This document shows, in pieces, positions 38,494 through 47,810 of a stretch of DNA of 64,000 nucleotides (position 1 is its first letter; every line of letters starts with the position of its first letter). The position numbers were made by a program, and so were the translations under genes. The notes under the pieces were generated by a model, which did no database searches, was not told where the DNA came from, and worked only from the letters and a program-made list of their open reading frames with translations. The DNA is from Herbaspirillum sp. AP02 (GTDB lineage Bacteria; Pseudomonadota; Gammaproteobacteria; Burkholderiales; Burkholderiaceae_D): NCBI RefSeq assembly GCF_015767275.1, contig NZ_JADWMY010000001.1, positions 992,001-1,056,000 on the forward strand, read 5' to 3'.

Positions 38494-39261
38494 TCAGGCC
38501 AGGATGGCCGCGATGAATTCCTGGGTACGTCGGTGCTGCGGGCGCGCCAGCACTTCACCGGGGGTGCCGGCTTCGATCACCTGGCCACCATCCATGAACA
38601 CCACCCGGTTGGACACTTCACGTGCAAAGCCCAGCTCATGCGTGACCACGATCATGGTCATGCCGCTCCTGGCGAGATCCTTCATCACCGCCAGCACTTC
38701 GCCGACCAGCTCCGGGTCCAGCGCCGAGGTCGGTTCGTCAAACAGCATCAGCTTGGGCCGCATGGCCAGTGCGCGGGCAATCGCCACGCGCTGCTGCTGG
38801 CCACCGGAAAGTTCAGAGGGATAGGCATCGGCCTTGCCCGCCAGGCCCACCCGGGCCAGCAGGGCCAGTGCCTCTTCCTTCACTTCGGCGCGACGGCGCT
38901 TCTGCACCACCACCGGACCTTCCATGATGTTCTGCAGCGCCGTCATGTGGGCAAACAGGTTGAAGCGCTGGAACACCATGCCGCTGGCCAGGCGCTGGCG
39001 GGCGATCTCGCCGTCGGACAGCTCGATCAACTGGTCGCCACGGCGGCGATAACCCAGCAATTCACCGCCGACCCAGATGGCCCCGCCATCGACGCTTTCC
39101 AGCTGGTTGATGCAACGCAGGAAGGTACTCTTGCCCGAGCCCGAGGGACCGACGATGCAGGTCACGGCACCGGCCTCGACTTCCAGGTTCACGCCCTTGA
39201 GCGCGTGGAAGCCGCCATAGTATTTCTGGACCTCATGGGCCACGATCATGGGTGTGCTCAT
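38494..39261 (-). CDS. Polar amino-acid ABC transporter ATP-binding protein
   Basis: A 255-residue ABC ATPase of the HisP/GlnQ type. It has Walker [10 protein letters not shown] (Lys44), signature [16 protein letters not shown], Walker [15 protein letters not shown] and the H-loop THELGFA. Its ATG overlaps the permease stop by four bases, showing coupling. It is followed by the binding protein. Confidence 0.95.
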   Translation of the reverse strand: MSTPMIVAHEVQKYYGGFHALKGVNLEVEAGAVTCIVGPSGSGKSTFLRCINQLESVDGGAIWVGGELLGYRRRGDQLIELSDGEIARQRLASGMVFQRFNLFAHMTALQNIMEGPVVVQKRRRAEVKEEALALLARVGLAGKADAYPSELSGGQQQRVAIARALAMRPKLMLFDEPTSALDPELVGEVLAVMKDLARSGMTMIVVTHELGFAREVSNRVVFMDGGQVIEAGTPGEVLARPQHRRTQEFIAAILA

Positions 39262-40133
39262 CCTGTCGCTCCCTGTGCGACCACCACACGTGCGCGGGCC
39301 TTGGCGCGGCGCTCGCGGGCAAACATCTGTTCCAGGAAATGCTGGCCGATGGAAAACACCGTCACCACCGCCAGGTACCAGACGGTTGCCACGATCAGCA
39401 GTTCGATCACGCGGGCATTGGCGAAATAGATGGTCTGGGCGTTGTGCAGGATTTCGGAAAACTGGATCACGCTGGCCACCGAGGTCAGCTTGATCATGCT
39501 GATCACCTCATTACCCACCGGCGGAATGATCACCCGCATGGCCTGCGGCAACACGATGCGGCGCAAGGCGGTCAGGCGCGTCATGCCAATCGCCTTGGCG
39601 GCCTCGGTCTGGCCATTGTCCACCGCCAGGATGCCGCCGCGCACCACCTCGGCGGTATAGGCGCCCTGCCCGATGCCCAGCCCCAGGAGACTGGCCACGA
39701 AGGGCGTGATGATGTCCACCGTACGCGCCTCGAACCAGCCAGGAATGCCCAGGGTCGGGAACACCAGCGCCAGGTTGAACCACAGCAGCATCTGCAGCAG
39801 CAGGGGCGTGCCCCGGAAGAACCAGATGTAGAAGGTCGCCACCGCCTTGAGCAGCTTGTTGGGCGACATCACCATCACCGCGAAGACCACGCCCAGCACG
39901 ATGCCCACCACCATCGCATAGATGGTCATGAGGATGGTGTTCAAGAGGCCCTGCAGGATCACCTTGGCCGTCATGAACTTGGCCACCACCGCCCACTCGA
40001 TCTGGCCGTGGGCGAAGGCGTGTACCACGAAGCCCAGCGCCAGCAGGATCAGCGCGGCCGACAGCCAGCGTCCGTAGTAGCGGCGCGGCACCACCTTGAG
40101 ATGGTCGATGGCATAGGGGGAGATGGTGCTCAT
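39258..40133 (-). CDS. Polar amino-acid ABC transporter permease
   Basis: A 291-residue inner-membrane permease with about five helices. It has the EAA loop typical of the HisM/GlnP group ([32 protein letters not shown]). The start at 40133 ([10 protein letters not shown]) overlaps the ArgH-like stop as ATGA; an open frame to 40190 is a shadow of that gene's end. It is a single permease gene, so a homodimer is expected. Confidence 0.93.
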   Translation of the reverse strand: MSTISPYAIDHLKVVPRRYYGRWLSAALILLALGFVVHAFAHGQIEWAVVAKFMTAKVILQGLLNTILMTIYAMVVGIVLGVVFAVMVMSPNKLLKAVATFYIWFFRGTPLLLQMLLWFNLALVFPTLGIPGWFEARTVDIITPFVASLLGLGIGQGAYTAEVVRGGILAVDNGQTEAAKAIGMTRLTALRRIVLPQAMRVIIPPVGNEVISMIKLTSVASVIQFSEILHNAQTIYFANARVIELLIVATVWYLAVVTVFSIGQHFLEQMFARERRAKARARVVVAQGATG

Positions 40134-41578
40134 GCTGTCGCTCCCGCTGTTGTTCCCACTGCTGACGGCAGCACCGCCTGCTGTGTCCACTGGCGCTGCG
40201 CAGCCACGGTGGCCTGCAATCTTTCCAGCTGAGCCTGCACCTGCAGCGGCGCGGTACCGCCATGGCCGCTACGCGCCGCCACAGCGGCCTCGGGCGTGAG
40301 AACCGTGCGTACTTCGGGCAATAGATGTGAACTAATGACTTTCAACTCCGCATCGCTCAACTGATGCAGCTCCACCCCGCGCTCTTCGCAGGCGCGCACC
40401 ATGGCACCGGTGATCTCGTGCGCCTGGGCGAACGGCACGCCGCGACGCGACAGCCAGTCCGCCACTTCGGTGGCAAGGGTGAAACCCTGGGTGGCATCGG
40501 CACGCATGCGCTCCTTGTTCACCTGCAGCGTACGCATCATGCCGGCCATGGCCGGCAAGACCATATGCAGCACGTCGATGGCCTCGAAGGCCGAATACTT
40601 GTCCTCCGACAGATCGCGATTGTAGGAGAACGGCAAACCCTTCAACGCCACCAGCATGTCCATCAGCAGCGAGATCAGACGGGCCGAGCGGCCACGGGTG
40701 AGTTCGGCGATATCGGGATTTTTCTTCTGCGGCATGATGGAACTGCCGGTGGAGAAGGCATCGTCCAGTTCCACCCAGCGGAACTGGCGCGACACCCACA
40801 GCGTGACTTCTTCCGACAGGCGCGAGAGATGCGTCCCCAGCATGGCACAGACGAACAGGAATTCAGCCACGTGATCGCGGCTGCCGACGGCGTCGATGGA
40901 GTTTTCACAAGGGCCGTCATAGCCCAGCTCGGCGGCCGAGATCGCCGGATGCAGGGCGATGGCCGAGCCCGCCATGGCCGCTGCGCCCAGCGGTGAACGG
41001 GCGGCGCGCCTGTCCCAGTCGATCAGGCGCGAGATGTCGCGACTGAAGGTCTGCGCATGGGCCAGCAACTGGTGCGCAAACACCACCGGCTGCGCCGCCT
41101 GCAGATGCGTGAAGCCGGGGACCAGCGTGTCGAGATGCTCGCCGGCCTGGTGCGTCAGGGCATCCTGCAGGTCCAACAGCAAGGCGCCGACGGCGCGTGC
41201 CTGCTCGCGCAAATAGAGCTTGAGGTTGTTGGCCGCCTGATCATTGCGCGAACGGCCGGCACGCAGCTTGGCTCCGGTCGGGCCGAGCGCCTCCACCAGC
41301 ACGCGCTCCATGAAGGTATGCACGTCTTCGTCGCCTGCGGTGGGCCGCACGGCGCCACTGGCGATGGCGGCATCAAGTTCGCCGAGCTTGGTGACGATGG
41401 CGTTGCATTCGGCCTCGGTCAGCAGCCCGGCCAGGCGCAACTGGCGTGCATGGGCCTGGGACGAGACGATGTCGAAACGGGTCAGCCGGAAATGATCCAG
41501 GCCGCCCCGCGAGAGCGTCATCAGGGCCGGGTCGGGTGGCGAACGGAAACGCGCGCCCCAGAGGCGGGTATCAGTCAT
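40130..41578 (-). CDS. Argininosuccinate lyase-family protein (catabolic paralog)
   Basis: A 482-residue member of the fumarase/aspartase superfamily, closest to ArgH. It has the N-terminal LWGARF, AGRSRNDQAANNLKLY (108-123), the catalytic GFTHLQAAQP (His158) and the signature loop GSSIMPQKKNPD (Ser279/280). All of these argue for an active lyase that releases fumarate from an N-substituted succinate. It lies between a guanidinobutyrase-type gene and ABC transporter genes, not with biosynthetic arg genes. It is therefore probably a catabolic paralog whose substrate may not be argininosuccinate. The C-terminus is about 20 residues longer than usual. Confidence 0.85.
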   Translation of the reverse strand: MTDTRLWGARFRSPPDPALMTLSRGGLDHFRLTRFDIVSSQAHARQLRLAGLLTEAECNAIVTKLGELDAAIASGAVRPTAGDEDVHTFMERVLVEALGPTGAKLRAGRSRNDQAANNLKLYLREQARAVGALLLDLQDALTHQAGEHLDTLVPGFTHLQAAQPVVFAHQLLAHAQTFSRDISRLIDWDRRAARSPLGAAAMAGSAIALHPAISAAELGYDGPCENSIDAVGSRDHVAEFLFVCAMLGTHLSRLSEEVTLWVSRQFRWVELDDAFSTGSSIMPQKKNPDIAELTRGRSARLISLLMDMLVALKGLPFSYNRDLSEDKYSAFEAIDVLHMVLPAMAGMMRTLQVNKERMRADATQGFTLATEVADWLSRRGVPFAQAHEITGAMVRACEERGVELHQLSDAELKVISSHLLPEVRTVLTPEAAVAARSGHGGTAPLQVQAQLERLQATVAAQRQWTQQAVLPSAVGTTAGATA

Positions 41579-41641
41579 GCTGCTTCCTTCTCATACGGTA
41601 GTGGCGGGGTGATGCAATGGGTTGCAGTATCGGGGGCGCAA

Positions 41642-42595
41642 TCAGGCACGATATTTCACACCCGGGAAAACACAGAGCATTTCGTATGCCAGGTTGGCCG
41701 CCACCAGCGCGGTGGTGCCGGCCTGGTCATAGGGCGGCGAGACCTCGACCACATCGGCCGAGACGATGTCCAGCCCCTTGCAGCCACGGATGATTTCCAT
41801 CCCCTGCTGCACCGTGAGTCCGCCGATTTCCGGGGTGCCGGTGCCGGGCGCGAAGGCCGGATCGAGTCCATCGATATCGAAGGTGAGATAGACCGGGCCA
41901 TCGCCCATCTGCGCGCGCACCTCTTCCATCAGCGGCGCCAGCGAGCGATGCCAGCACTCCTCGGCCTGCACCACCCGGAAACCCTGGGCGCGGCACCAGT
42001 CGAAGTCATCGGCGTGATAGCCGGTACCGCGCAGGCCGATCTGCACCACCCGCTTGGGGTCCAGCAGGCCCTCTTCGAAGGCGCGGCGGAAGGGCGTGCC
42101 GTGGGCGATCTTCTCGCCGTTCATGGTGTCGTTGACGTCGGCATGGGCGTCCACGTGGATCAGCCCGACCGGGCCGCGATGGCGCGCCATGGCCCGCAGG
42201 ATGGGCAGGGTCAGGGTGTGGTCGCCGCCCAGGCTGATGGTCTTGCAGCCGGTGGCATAGATGGCGTCGTAGGCCTCCTCGATCATGCGTACCGAGTCCA
42301 GCAGGCTGTAGGGATTGAGCGCTACGTCGCCAAGATCGGCCACCTTCAGCGAATCGAAGGGCGCGGCCCGGGTGGCCATGTTGTAGGGGCGCAGCAGCAC
42401 CGATTCGGTGCGGATCTGGCGCGGACCGAAGCGCGTACCGGAACGGTTGGAAGTGCCGATATCCAGCGGCACGCCGACGAATCCCACGTCCAGGCCAGCG
42501 GGATTTTCCACATGCGGCAGGCGCATCATGGTGGCAATCCCCCCAAAACGGGGCATCACATTACCCCCGAGGGGTTGATATAGTGCATGTTCCAT
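41642..42595 (-). CDS. Ureohydrolase, guanidinobutyrase-type (agmatinase family)
   Basis: A 317-residue manganese ureohydrolase that cleaves a guanidino group to urea and an amine. Metal motifs are complete: GGDHTLTLP, HVDAHADVND and FDIDGLDPAFAPGTGTPE. From memory, the N-terminal QPLGGNVMPRFGGIATMMRLPHV and the loop IAHGTPFRRAFEEGLLD resemble Pseudomonas 4-guanidinobutyrase (GbuA) more than agmatinase (SpeB). AAGGAT lies upstream of the ATG. It is first in the minus-strand operon and divergent from a LysR gene, the layout known for guanidino-acid hydrolases in Pseudomonas. Confidence 0.88.
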   Translation of the reverse strand: MEHALYQPLGGNVMPRFGGIATMMRLPHVENPAGLDVGFVGVPLDIGTSNRSGTRFGPRQIRTESVLLRPYNMATRAAPFDSLKVADLGDVALNPYSLLDSVRMIEEAYDAIYATGCKTISLGGDHTLTLPILRAMARHRGPVGLIHVDAHADVNDTMNGEKIAHGTPFRRAFEEGLLDPKRVVQIGLRGTGYHADDFDWCRAQGFRVVQAEECWHRSLAPLMEEVRAQMGDGPVYLTFDIDGLDPAFAPGTGTPEIGGLTVQQGMEIIRGCKGLDIVSADVVEVSPPYDQAGTTALVAANLAYEMLCVFPGVKYRA

Positions 42596-42660
42596 CGATG
42601 CTTATCCTTGTATCGCCAATGAGCTTGAATGCATTCTAGCGAGCCAGGATTAGCGAAGAT

Positions 42661-42700
42661 ATATCGATGTGGCGACGTTTACATCGATATCCATCGATGT
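42661..42700. promoter_or_regulatory. Probable LysR operator: 10-bp inverted repeat plus third half-site
   Basis: ATATCGATGT (42661-42670) and ACATCGATAT (42681-42690) form a perfect 10-bp inverted repeat with a 10-base spacer. A third half-site, ATCGATGT, follows at 42693-42700. A further CATCGATG overlaps the ureohydrolase start (42593-42600). The elements sit between the divergent ureohydrolase and LysR genes, where LysR proteins normally bind. Confidence 0.75.
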
Positions 42701-42733
42701 AAAAATGCGGTTTCCACCCGCTACCGCTTCCTC

Positions 42734-43627
42734 ATGCTCAACAATGTCTTCGATCTGGACCTGCGCCTGATCCGCGTCTTCCTGGCGGTGGTGGATTCGC
42801 ACGGGGTATCGGCCGCACAGGCCAAGCTCAATGTCGGCCAGTCCACCATCAGCGCCCAGTTGAACACCCTGGAGACGCGCCTGGGTTTTCGCCTCTGCGA
42901 GCGCGGCCGGGCCGGTTTCAAGCTGACCGCCAAGGGCGAGAAGTTTGCCGATTCGGCGCGCCGCATGATGGATGCGCTCTCCGAGTTCGGCATGGAGGCC
43001 CGCAATCTCGACAAGCGCCTGGTCGGTACCCTCTCCATCGGCCTGATCGGCCACACCCCGGCCCATCACAACACCCGGCTGTCGGACGTGATCCGCCAGT
43101 TCCGCCAGCGTGATGAAGCAGTGCGCATCGAACTGCTGGTGCGCACGCCCAGCGAGCTGGAAGAGATGCTCTTGAACGGCAGCATCCAGATCGCCATCGG
43201 CTACTTCTGGCGCCGCGTCACCGCCCTGCAATACACGCAACTGATGCTGGAGCGCCAGGTGGCCTACTGCGCCCCGCCCCACCCGCTGTTCGACCAACCC
43301 GGCGAGATCGACCCGGAACAAGCCGCGCAACATGCCTGGGCCTGGCGCGACTACCCGGTGCCACCCGGCCATGTCCCCATCCACCGGCGCAACATCATGG
43401 CCGTGACCGGCAATATGGAAGCCATGTCCATCCTCATCCTCTCCGGCCAGCACCTGGGTTACCTGCCCGAGGAAATGGGTCGCGAGTATGTCGCCCGCGG
43501 GCAGATGCGGGCCCTGAACCGGACCCAGTTGTCCTATGAGGTCGGCATCAGCGTGGTCACCAATCGCAGCAGCGTGAACGAACCCATCGTGGCGGCCTTC
43601 CTGGAAGACCTGAAGGCGGCGCAATAA
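42734..43627 (+). CDS. LysR-family transcriptional regulator
   Basis: A 297-residue LysR regulator. It has an N-terminal helix-turn-helix (about 5-64, LRLIRVFLAVVDSHGVSAAQAKLNVGQSTISAQLNTLETRLG) and a co-inducer domain with the usual LRRP-like folds (VGTLSIGLIGHTP, LSYEVGISVVTN). The start MLNNVFDLDL at 42734 is chosen by homology; upstream in-frame sequence to 42629 lies inside the operator region. It probably activates the divergent ureohydrolase/lyase/ABC operon in response to its substrate. Confidence 0.93.
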   Translation: MLNNVFDLDLRLIRVFLAVVDSHGVSAAQAKLNVGQSTISAQLNTLETRLGFRLCERGRAGFKLTAKGEKFADSARRMMDALSEFGMEARNLDKRLVGTLSIGLIGHTPAHHNTRLSDVIRQFRQRDEAVRIELLVRTPSELEEMLLNGSIQIAIGYFWRRVTALQYTQLMLERQVAYCAPPHPLFDQPGEIDPEQAAQHAWAWRDYPVPPGHVPIHRRNIMAVTGNMEAMSILILSGQHLGYLPEEMGREYVARGQMRALNRTQLSYEVGISVVTNRSSVNEPIVAAFLEDLKAAQ

Positions 43628-43652
43628 ACCAGGTTGAAGCGAAGCTGGACAC

Positions 43653-43684
43653 AAAAAAAGGGCAATGCCTGCGCATTGCCCTTC
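43653..43684. terminator. Bidirectional terminator between LysR gene and OpuC-type operon
   Basis: A 12-bp stem (AAGGGCAATGC / GCATTGCCCTT) with a short loop is flanked by seven A's on the left and TT-CTG-CTTT on the right, between convergent genes. Confidence 0.88.
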
Positions 43685-43709
43685 TGCTTTCCACGGCTGA
43701 CGTGAAGAA

Positions 43710-44843
43710 TCAGGCCGCCATCGCCATCCCGCGCGACTTGCCCGAGCTGAGATAGCTGGCGATCGAATCCTGGGTCACCTCGCCCAGGTAGCTGCCGTCG
43801 TTGGCGATCACCGGCATCCAGCTGGTGCTGTGCTTGTACATCTTGGAGAGCACCACGCGCAGGTTTTCATCCGGGGCGGCATTCATGGTGAAGGGACGCA
43901 CCATGTCCTCGGCCACGCCGGTATTGCCGCGCACATCGCGCCGGGTCAGGTAGCCCAGGGCGCGGTTCTCGGCATCGATGATGGTCAGATAGCGCGAATC
44001 CTGGTCATCCATCAGCGCCAGTGCCTGGTCGCAGGACACATCCGGCTGCGCCGTGGCCGGGGTGGTGGCGGCCTCGCCGGCCCGCACCAGCAGCAGACGC
44101 TTCAGGGTGTGATCCTGGCCGACGAAGGCGCCCACGAAATCATCCTTGGGGCGCGCCAGCAAGGTGTCGGGATTGTCGAACTGCACCAGCTTGCCGGCGC
44201 GGAAGACGGCCACCTTGTCACCCAGCTTGATGGCTTCGTCGATGTCGTGGCTGACCATGATGACGGTCTTGTTCAACTGCCGCTGCATCTGGAAGAACTC
44301 GTTCTGGATCGATTCACGGTTGATCGGATCGACCGCACCGAAGGGTTCGTCCATCAGCAGCACGGGTGCATCCGCCGCCAATGCGCGGATCACGCCAATG
44401 CGCTGCTGCTGGCCGCCGGACAATTCACGCGGATAGCGCTTGAGGAATTTCTTCGGGTCCAGCGCCACCATGGCCATCAGCTCGGTGGCGCGCGCGTGGC
44501 AGCGCTTCTTGTCCCAGCCCAAGAGGCGCGGAACGATGGTGATGTTCTCTTCGATGGTCATGTTGGGGAACAGGCCGATCTGCTGGATCACATAACCGAT
44601 ATGGCGGCGCAGTTCGACTTCATCGATGCCAGAGGTGTCCTTGCCATCCAGCAGCACGCGACCCGAGGTCGGCTTGATGAGCCGGTTGATCATCTTCAGG
44701 GTAGTGGTCTTGCCGCATCCCGAGGGGCCGAGGAAGACGCAGATCTCGCCTTCGGCCACCTTCAGGCTGACGGCGTCCACCGCCTTGACCTGGGTGCCGT
44801 CTTTTTGGGTGTAGGTCTTGCTCAGTTGGTCCAGTTCGATCAT
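43710..44843 (-). CDS. Glycine betaine/carnitine/choline-type ABC transporter ATP-binding protein (OpuCA-like)
   Basis: A 377-residue ABC ATPase with Walker A GPSGCGKTT (Lys45), signature [16 protein letters not shown] and Walker B LLMDEPFGAVDP. A C-terminal pair of CBS domains (about 255-370, LTIIDAENRALGYLTRRD and WMPVIANDGSYLGEVTQ) marks the ProV/OpuCA group, where CBS domains sense ionic strength. It is the last gene of the four-gene operon and overlaps the preceding permease by four bases. The gene symbol is not assigned because substrate and subfamily are uncertain. Confidence 0.9.
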   Translation of the reverse strand: MIELDQLSKTYTQKDGTQVKAVDAVSLKVAEGEICVFLGPSGCGKTTTLKMINRLIKPTSGRVLLDGKDTSGIDEVELRRHIGYVIQQIGLFPNMTIEENITIVPRLLGWDKKRCHARATELMAMVALDPKKFLKRYPRELSGGQQQRIGVIRALAADAPVLLMDEPFGAVDPINRESIQNEFFQMQRQLNKTVIMVSHDIDEAIKLGDKVAVFRAGKLVQFDNPDTLLARPKDDFVGAFVGQDHTLKRLLLVRAGEAATTPATAQPDVSCDQALALMDDQDSRYLTIIDAENRALGYLTRRDVRGNTGVAEDMVRPFTMNAAPDENLRVVLSKMYKHSTSWMPVIANDGSYLGEVTQDSIASYLSSGKSRGMAMAA

Positions 44844-45490
44844 TTTTGAACTCCTTTCGGTGTCAGGATTTTCTGCAGTCGTTGCAGCAGGGTGTCGGCG
44901 ATGATGGCGAGGACGCTGATCATCACGGCGCCGACCACGAGTTTTTGCATATTGCTCTGGCTGATGGCATGCAGGATCAGCACGCCCAGGCCGCCGGCGC
45001 CGATGACGGCGGCAATGGCCATCACGCCGATGTTCATCACCACGGCGGTACGCACGCCGCCCAGGATCACCGGCACCGCCAGCGGCAGGTCCACCATGCG
45101 CAGGCGCTGCCAGAAAGTCATGCCGATGCCGATGCCGGCCTCCTTGACGCCGGCTTCGATGTTTTCCAGCGCCAGGTAGGTGTTGCGCATGATCGGCAAC
45201 AGCGAATACAGGAACACGGCGGTGATCGCCGGCAAGGGGCCGATGCCCGCGCCGAATTTGGAGAACACCGGGATCATCAGCCCGAACAGGGCGATGGAAG
45301 GCAGCGTCAGCACAATGGTGGCCAGGCCCATCAGCGGGCCGGCCAGCCAGCGCACGCGCACCACCAGGATGCCCAGCGGCACGCCGAAGAGGATCGCCAG
45401 GCTGACCGCGATGCCCACCAGCTTCAGGTGTTGCAGGGTCAGTTCAAGGATGTTGGGCCAGTCCGATTGCAGGTATTGGAAGATGTTCAT
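44840..45490 (-). CDS. Osmoprotectant ABC transporter permease (OpuCB-like)
   Basis: A 216-residue inner-membrane permease with five to six helices. It has the EAA-type loop NIEAGVKEAGIGIGMTFWQRLRMVDLPLAVPVILGGVRTAVV of the betaine/choline family. It overlaps the ATPase gene as ATGA and follows the binding-protein gene by ten bases. With the 46498 permease it forms the usual two-permease OpuC-type transporter. Confidence 0.92.
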   Translation of the reverse strand: MNIFQYLQSDWPNILELTLQHLKLVGIAVSLAILFGVPLGILVVRVRWLAGPLMGLATIVLTLPSIALFGLMIPVFSKFGAGIGPLPAITAVFLYSLLPIMRNTYLALENIEAGVKEAGIGIGMTFWQRLRMVDLPLAVPVILGGVRTAVVMNIGVMAIAAVIGAGGLGVLILHAISQSNMQKLVVGAVMISVLAIIADTLLQRLQKILTPKGVQK

Positions 45491-45500
45491 GGTGTCCTCC

Positions 45501-46415
45501 TCAGATCAGGCCGGCTTGCTTGAGGAAGTCGGCGGCCACCTTGGCCACCGGTTCCTGGTCGATGTCGACGCGTTTGTTCAGTTCGGTCATGGTGGCCGTG
45601 TCGATCTTGGCGGCCAGTTCGTTCAATTGCCCGGCCAGCTCGGGGTTCTTCTCCAGGATGTCCTGGCGCACCACCGGGGTCGCCTTGTAGGCAGCGAAGT
45701 AGCCCTTGTCATCCTCCAGCAGTTGCAGATCGAAGCCCTTGATGCGGCCGTCGGAGGCATAGGTCAGGCCGACGAACAGCTGTTCGTTCTTCAGGGCCGT
45801 GTAGACCAGTCCCGGGTCCATCTGCTTGACCTCGCTGCGATCAAGCTTGAAGCCATAGAGCGCCTGCATCGGCCCCAGGCCGTCGGGACGGGAGGCGAAC
45901 TCGTAGTCCACGCCCATGAGGTGGGGCTTGTTGCCGTCGCGGTCATCCTCGTTGATGCGCTTGGCCAGGTCCTGCAGTGAATGAATCTGATACTTCTCGG
46001 CCAGCTCGCGCGGCATGGCGAAGGCGTAGGTGTTGTTCAATTCGGACTGGTTCAGCCAGGTCAGGCCACGCGGGGCGTCCAGTTCCTTGACCTTCTGGTA
46101 GATCTGGTCGGGATCGAGCTTGTCCTCGATGTGGTTGTAGACGATCAGGGCGGTACCGGTGTAATCCCAGACGATGTCGAGCTGCCCGCTTTCCAGGGCC
46201 GAACGCATCAGGGTGGTGCCCAGGCCGTTCTTCAATTCGGTGTCGTAGCCCTTGGCGCGCAGGTATTGCGCGGTCATGTCCGAGAGCAGCAATTGCTCGG
46301 TGAAGTTCTTGCCGCCGATGACCAGGTTCTGCGCCTGCGCACGGGCCGCGCCGAACATGGCCAGGCCCATGGCGAGGGCACACAGGGCGTATTTTGCGAT
46401 GGTCTTGCTTGTCAT
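45501..46415 (-). CDS. Osmoprotectant ABC transporter substrate-binding protein (OpuCC-like)
   Basis: A 304-residue periplasmic protein. It has a signal peptide (ALCALAMGLAMFGAARAQA) and the family-typical start IGGKNFTEQLLLSDMTAQYLRAKG and LDIVWDYTGTALIVYNH. These OpuAC-type binders carry quaternary ammonium compounds in an aromatic cage. It is not lipidated, unlike Gram-positive OpuCC. It is flanked on both sides by permease genes of the same transporter. Confidence 0.92.
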   Translation of the reverse strand: MTSKTIAKYALCALAMGLAMFGAARAQAQNLVIGGKNFTEQLLLSDMTAQYLRAKGYDTELKNGLGTTLMRSALESGQLDIVWDYTGTALIVYNHIEDKLDPDQIYQKVKELDAPRGLTWLNQSELNNTYAFAMPRELAEKYQIHSLQDLAKRINEDDRDGNKPHLMGVDYEFASRPDGLGPMQALYGFKLDRSEVKQMDPGLVYTALKNEQLFVGLTYASDGRIKGFDLQLLEDDKGYFAAYKATPVVRQDILEKNPELAGQLNELAAKIDTATMTELNKRVDIDQEPVAKVAADFLKQAGLI

Positions 46416-46497
46416 GCTTTCCTCTCTACCGCTCTGCCGGTACGGCGGCGTGCGGTCGTTCTTGTGATGGAAGTGCGATGCTGGGTCTTGCGCTGCT

Positions 46498-47211
46498 TCA
46501 GGTACGCAGCCCGCGTCGGGCCAGGTAGAGGCCGGAGAGCGTGGTTACCAGGGCATCCAGCACCAGGGCCAGCAAGGCCGTGGCGGCTGCACCCAGCAGC
46601 AGTTGGCCATGGTTGTTCAGGTAGATGCCGGGGAAGATCAGGCCACCCAGGCTCTCACCGCCGATCAGCATCGACAGCGGCGCGGTACCGACGTTGATCG
46701 CCAGCGCCGTGCGCACGCCACCGACGATGATGGGCAACGCATTGGGCAATTCCACCCGCAGCAGGATCTGGTGCGGCTTCATGCCGATGCCGCGTGCCGC
46801 CTCTTTCATGGCAGCCGGCACGTTCTTCAAGCCCTCGAAGGTATTGCGCACGATGGGCAGGAGCGAAGCCAGCCACAGCGCCAGGATGGTGGGACCATTG
46901 CCGATGCCGAAGAAGGCCAGTGCCAGCGCCAGCACGGCGATGGATGGGATGGTGTTACCGATGTTGAAGATCTGGATGAACTTCTCGGCGCTGCCCTGCA
47001 TCGAGGGACGCGAGAGCGCAATACCGGCGGGAATGCCGGCAGCCAGGGCCAGCACCATGGAAAAGAAGACCAGTTCCAGGTGCTTGCCGGTGTAGTAGAC
47101 CAGGTCACCGCGATACTTCTGGATGACGTCCGGGCCGATCCACCAGACCAGTCCTGCAAGGACCAGCGCAATACCGCATGCGCCGGCGAAGACGTGACGA
47201 ACACGTGTCAT
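46498..47211 (-). CDS. Osmoprotectant ABC transporter permease (OpuCD/YehW-like)
   Basis: A 237-residue permease with an N-terminal helix plus about five further helices. The loop VPAAMKEAARGIGMKPHQILLRVELPNALPIIVGGVRTALAINVG is the permease signature. It is first in the operon (permease, binding protein, permease, ATPase). The order resembles YehZYXW/OpuC-type importers of glycine betaine or related osmolytes. The substrate is unproven. Confidence 0.92.
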   Translation of the reverse strand: MTRVRHVFAGACGIALVLAGLVWWIGPDVIQKYRGDLVYYTGKHLELVFFSMVLALAAGIPAGIALSRPSMQGSAEKFIQIFNIGNTIPSIAVLALALAFFGIGNGPTILALWLASLLPIVRNTFEGLKNVPAAMKEAARGIGMKPHQILLRVELPNALPIIVGGVRTALAINVGTAPLSMLIGGESLGGLIFPGIYLNNHGQLLLGAAATALLALVLDALVTTLSGLYLARRGLRT

Positions 47212-47718
47212 GTTACCCCCGTTGGTATAGCCGGCACGACATGACGCCGCGACGACGGGTTATAGAGTCAATTTTTAAGGGGCTCGCTTGCCCGAAGGGC
47301 GTATCGTTTGGATGCGAACCGAAAGCTGCAAGGGCAGCGATGAAACCGAAGCGATGTAGCCAGCCTCGGCATGATGCACACCGGACAGGGATGGGAACAG
47401 GTCACCGTGGAGAACGGATCGGCGTTCGCGCTGCCAGCCGGAAATTTGGACAACCCGCACAAGCGCGGATCGGACACTGCTAAGAGTCGTAGTTGAACAA
47501 GTTATGTCGCGAAGACAAACGATAGTTTAAACCAATCGCTTAATGCTGTCCAGCAATGTAGCAATATGAATCCATAACTTGCAGATCTGAAGCACTTTTA
47601 AAAGTTCCCAACAGCGGTCAATATGCTGTTAAAAGAGTGCAACCTGAAAACCGCCCATCCGGCGCTATCCCTTGCCCCAAGCGGCATCCTGCCGAGCTTG
47701 GCGGTGATGTAAAGAGTC
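47212..47718 (-). promoter_or_regulatory. Long regulatory region upstream of OpuC-type operon
   Basis: About 500 bases without a credible gene lie between the operon start and the terminator of the DUF4197 gene. The stretch 47490-47650 is notably AT-rich. It contains a perfect 12-bp palindrome ACTTTTAAAAGT (47594-47605), a 9-bp inverted repeat CAAGTTATG / CATAACTTG (47498-47506 and 47573-47581) and AACAGC/GCTGTT around 47609-47630. These could be regulator sites or the structure of a small RNA; nothing more can be said. Confidence 0.45.
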
Positions 47719-47757
47719 AAAAAAAATCGCCGGTCACGGCCGTGACTGGCGATCTTT
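47719..47757 (-). terminator. Terminator downstream of DUF4197 gene
   Basis: On the minus strand a stem (ATCGCCAGTCACG / CGTGACCGGCGAT, one mismatch) is followed by eight T's. It lies about 50 bases after the stop of the 47811 gene. Confidence 0.92.
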
Positions 47758-47810
47758 CATCATGCACTCTGCTAGCGGCGGCCAGCGTTGGAAATTGGCC
47801 TGGAGCGTTT

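Noticed and set aside
47178-47483. Short open frames upstream of the OpuC-type operon
   Set aside because: No ribosome site, no recognisable sequence, and they overlap the operon's 5' end.
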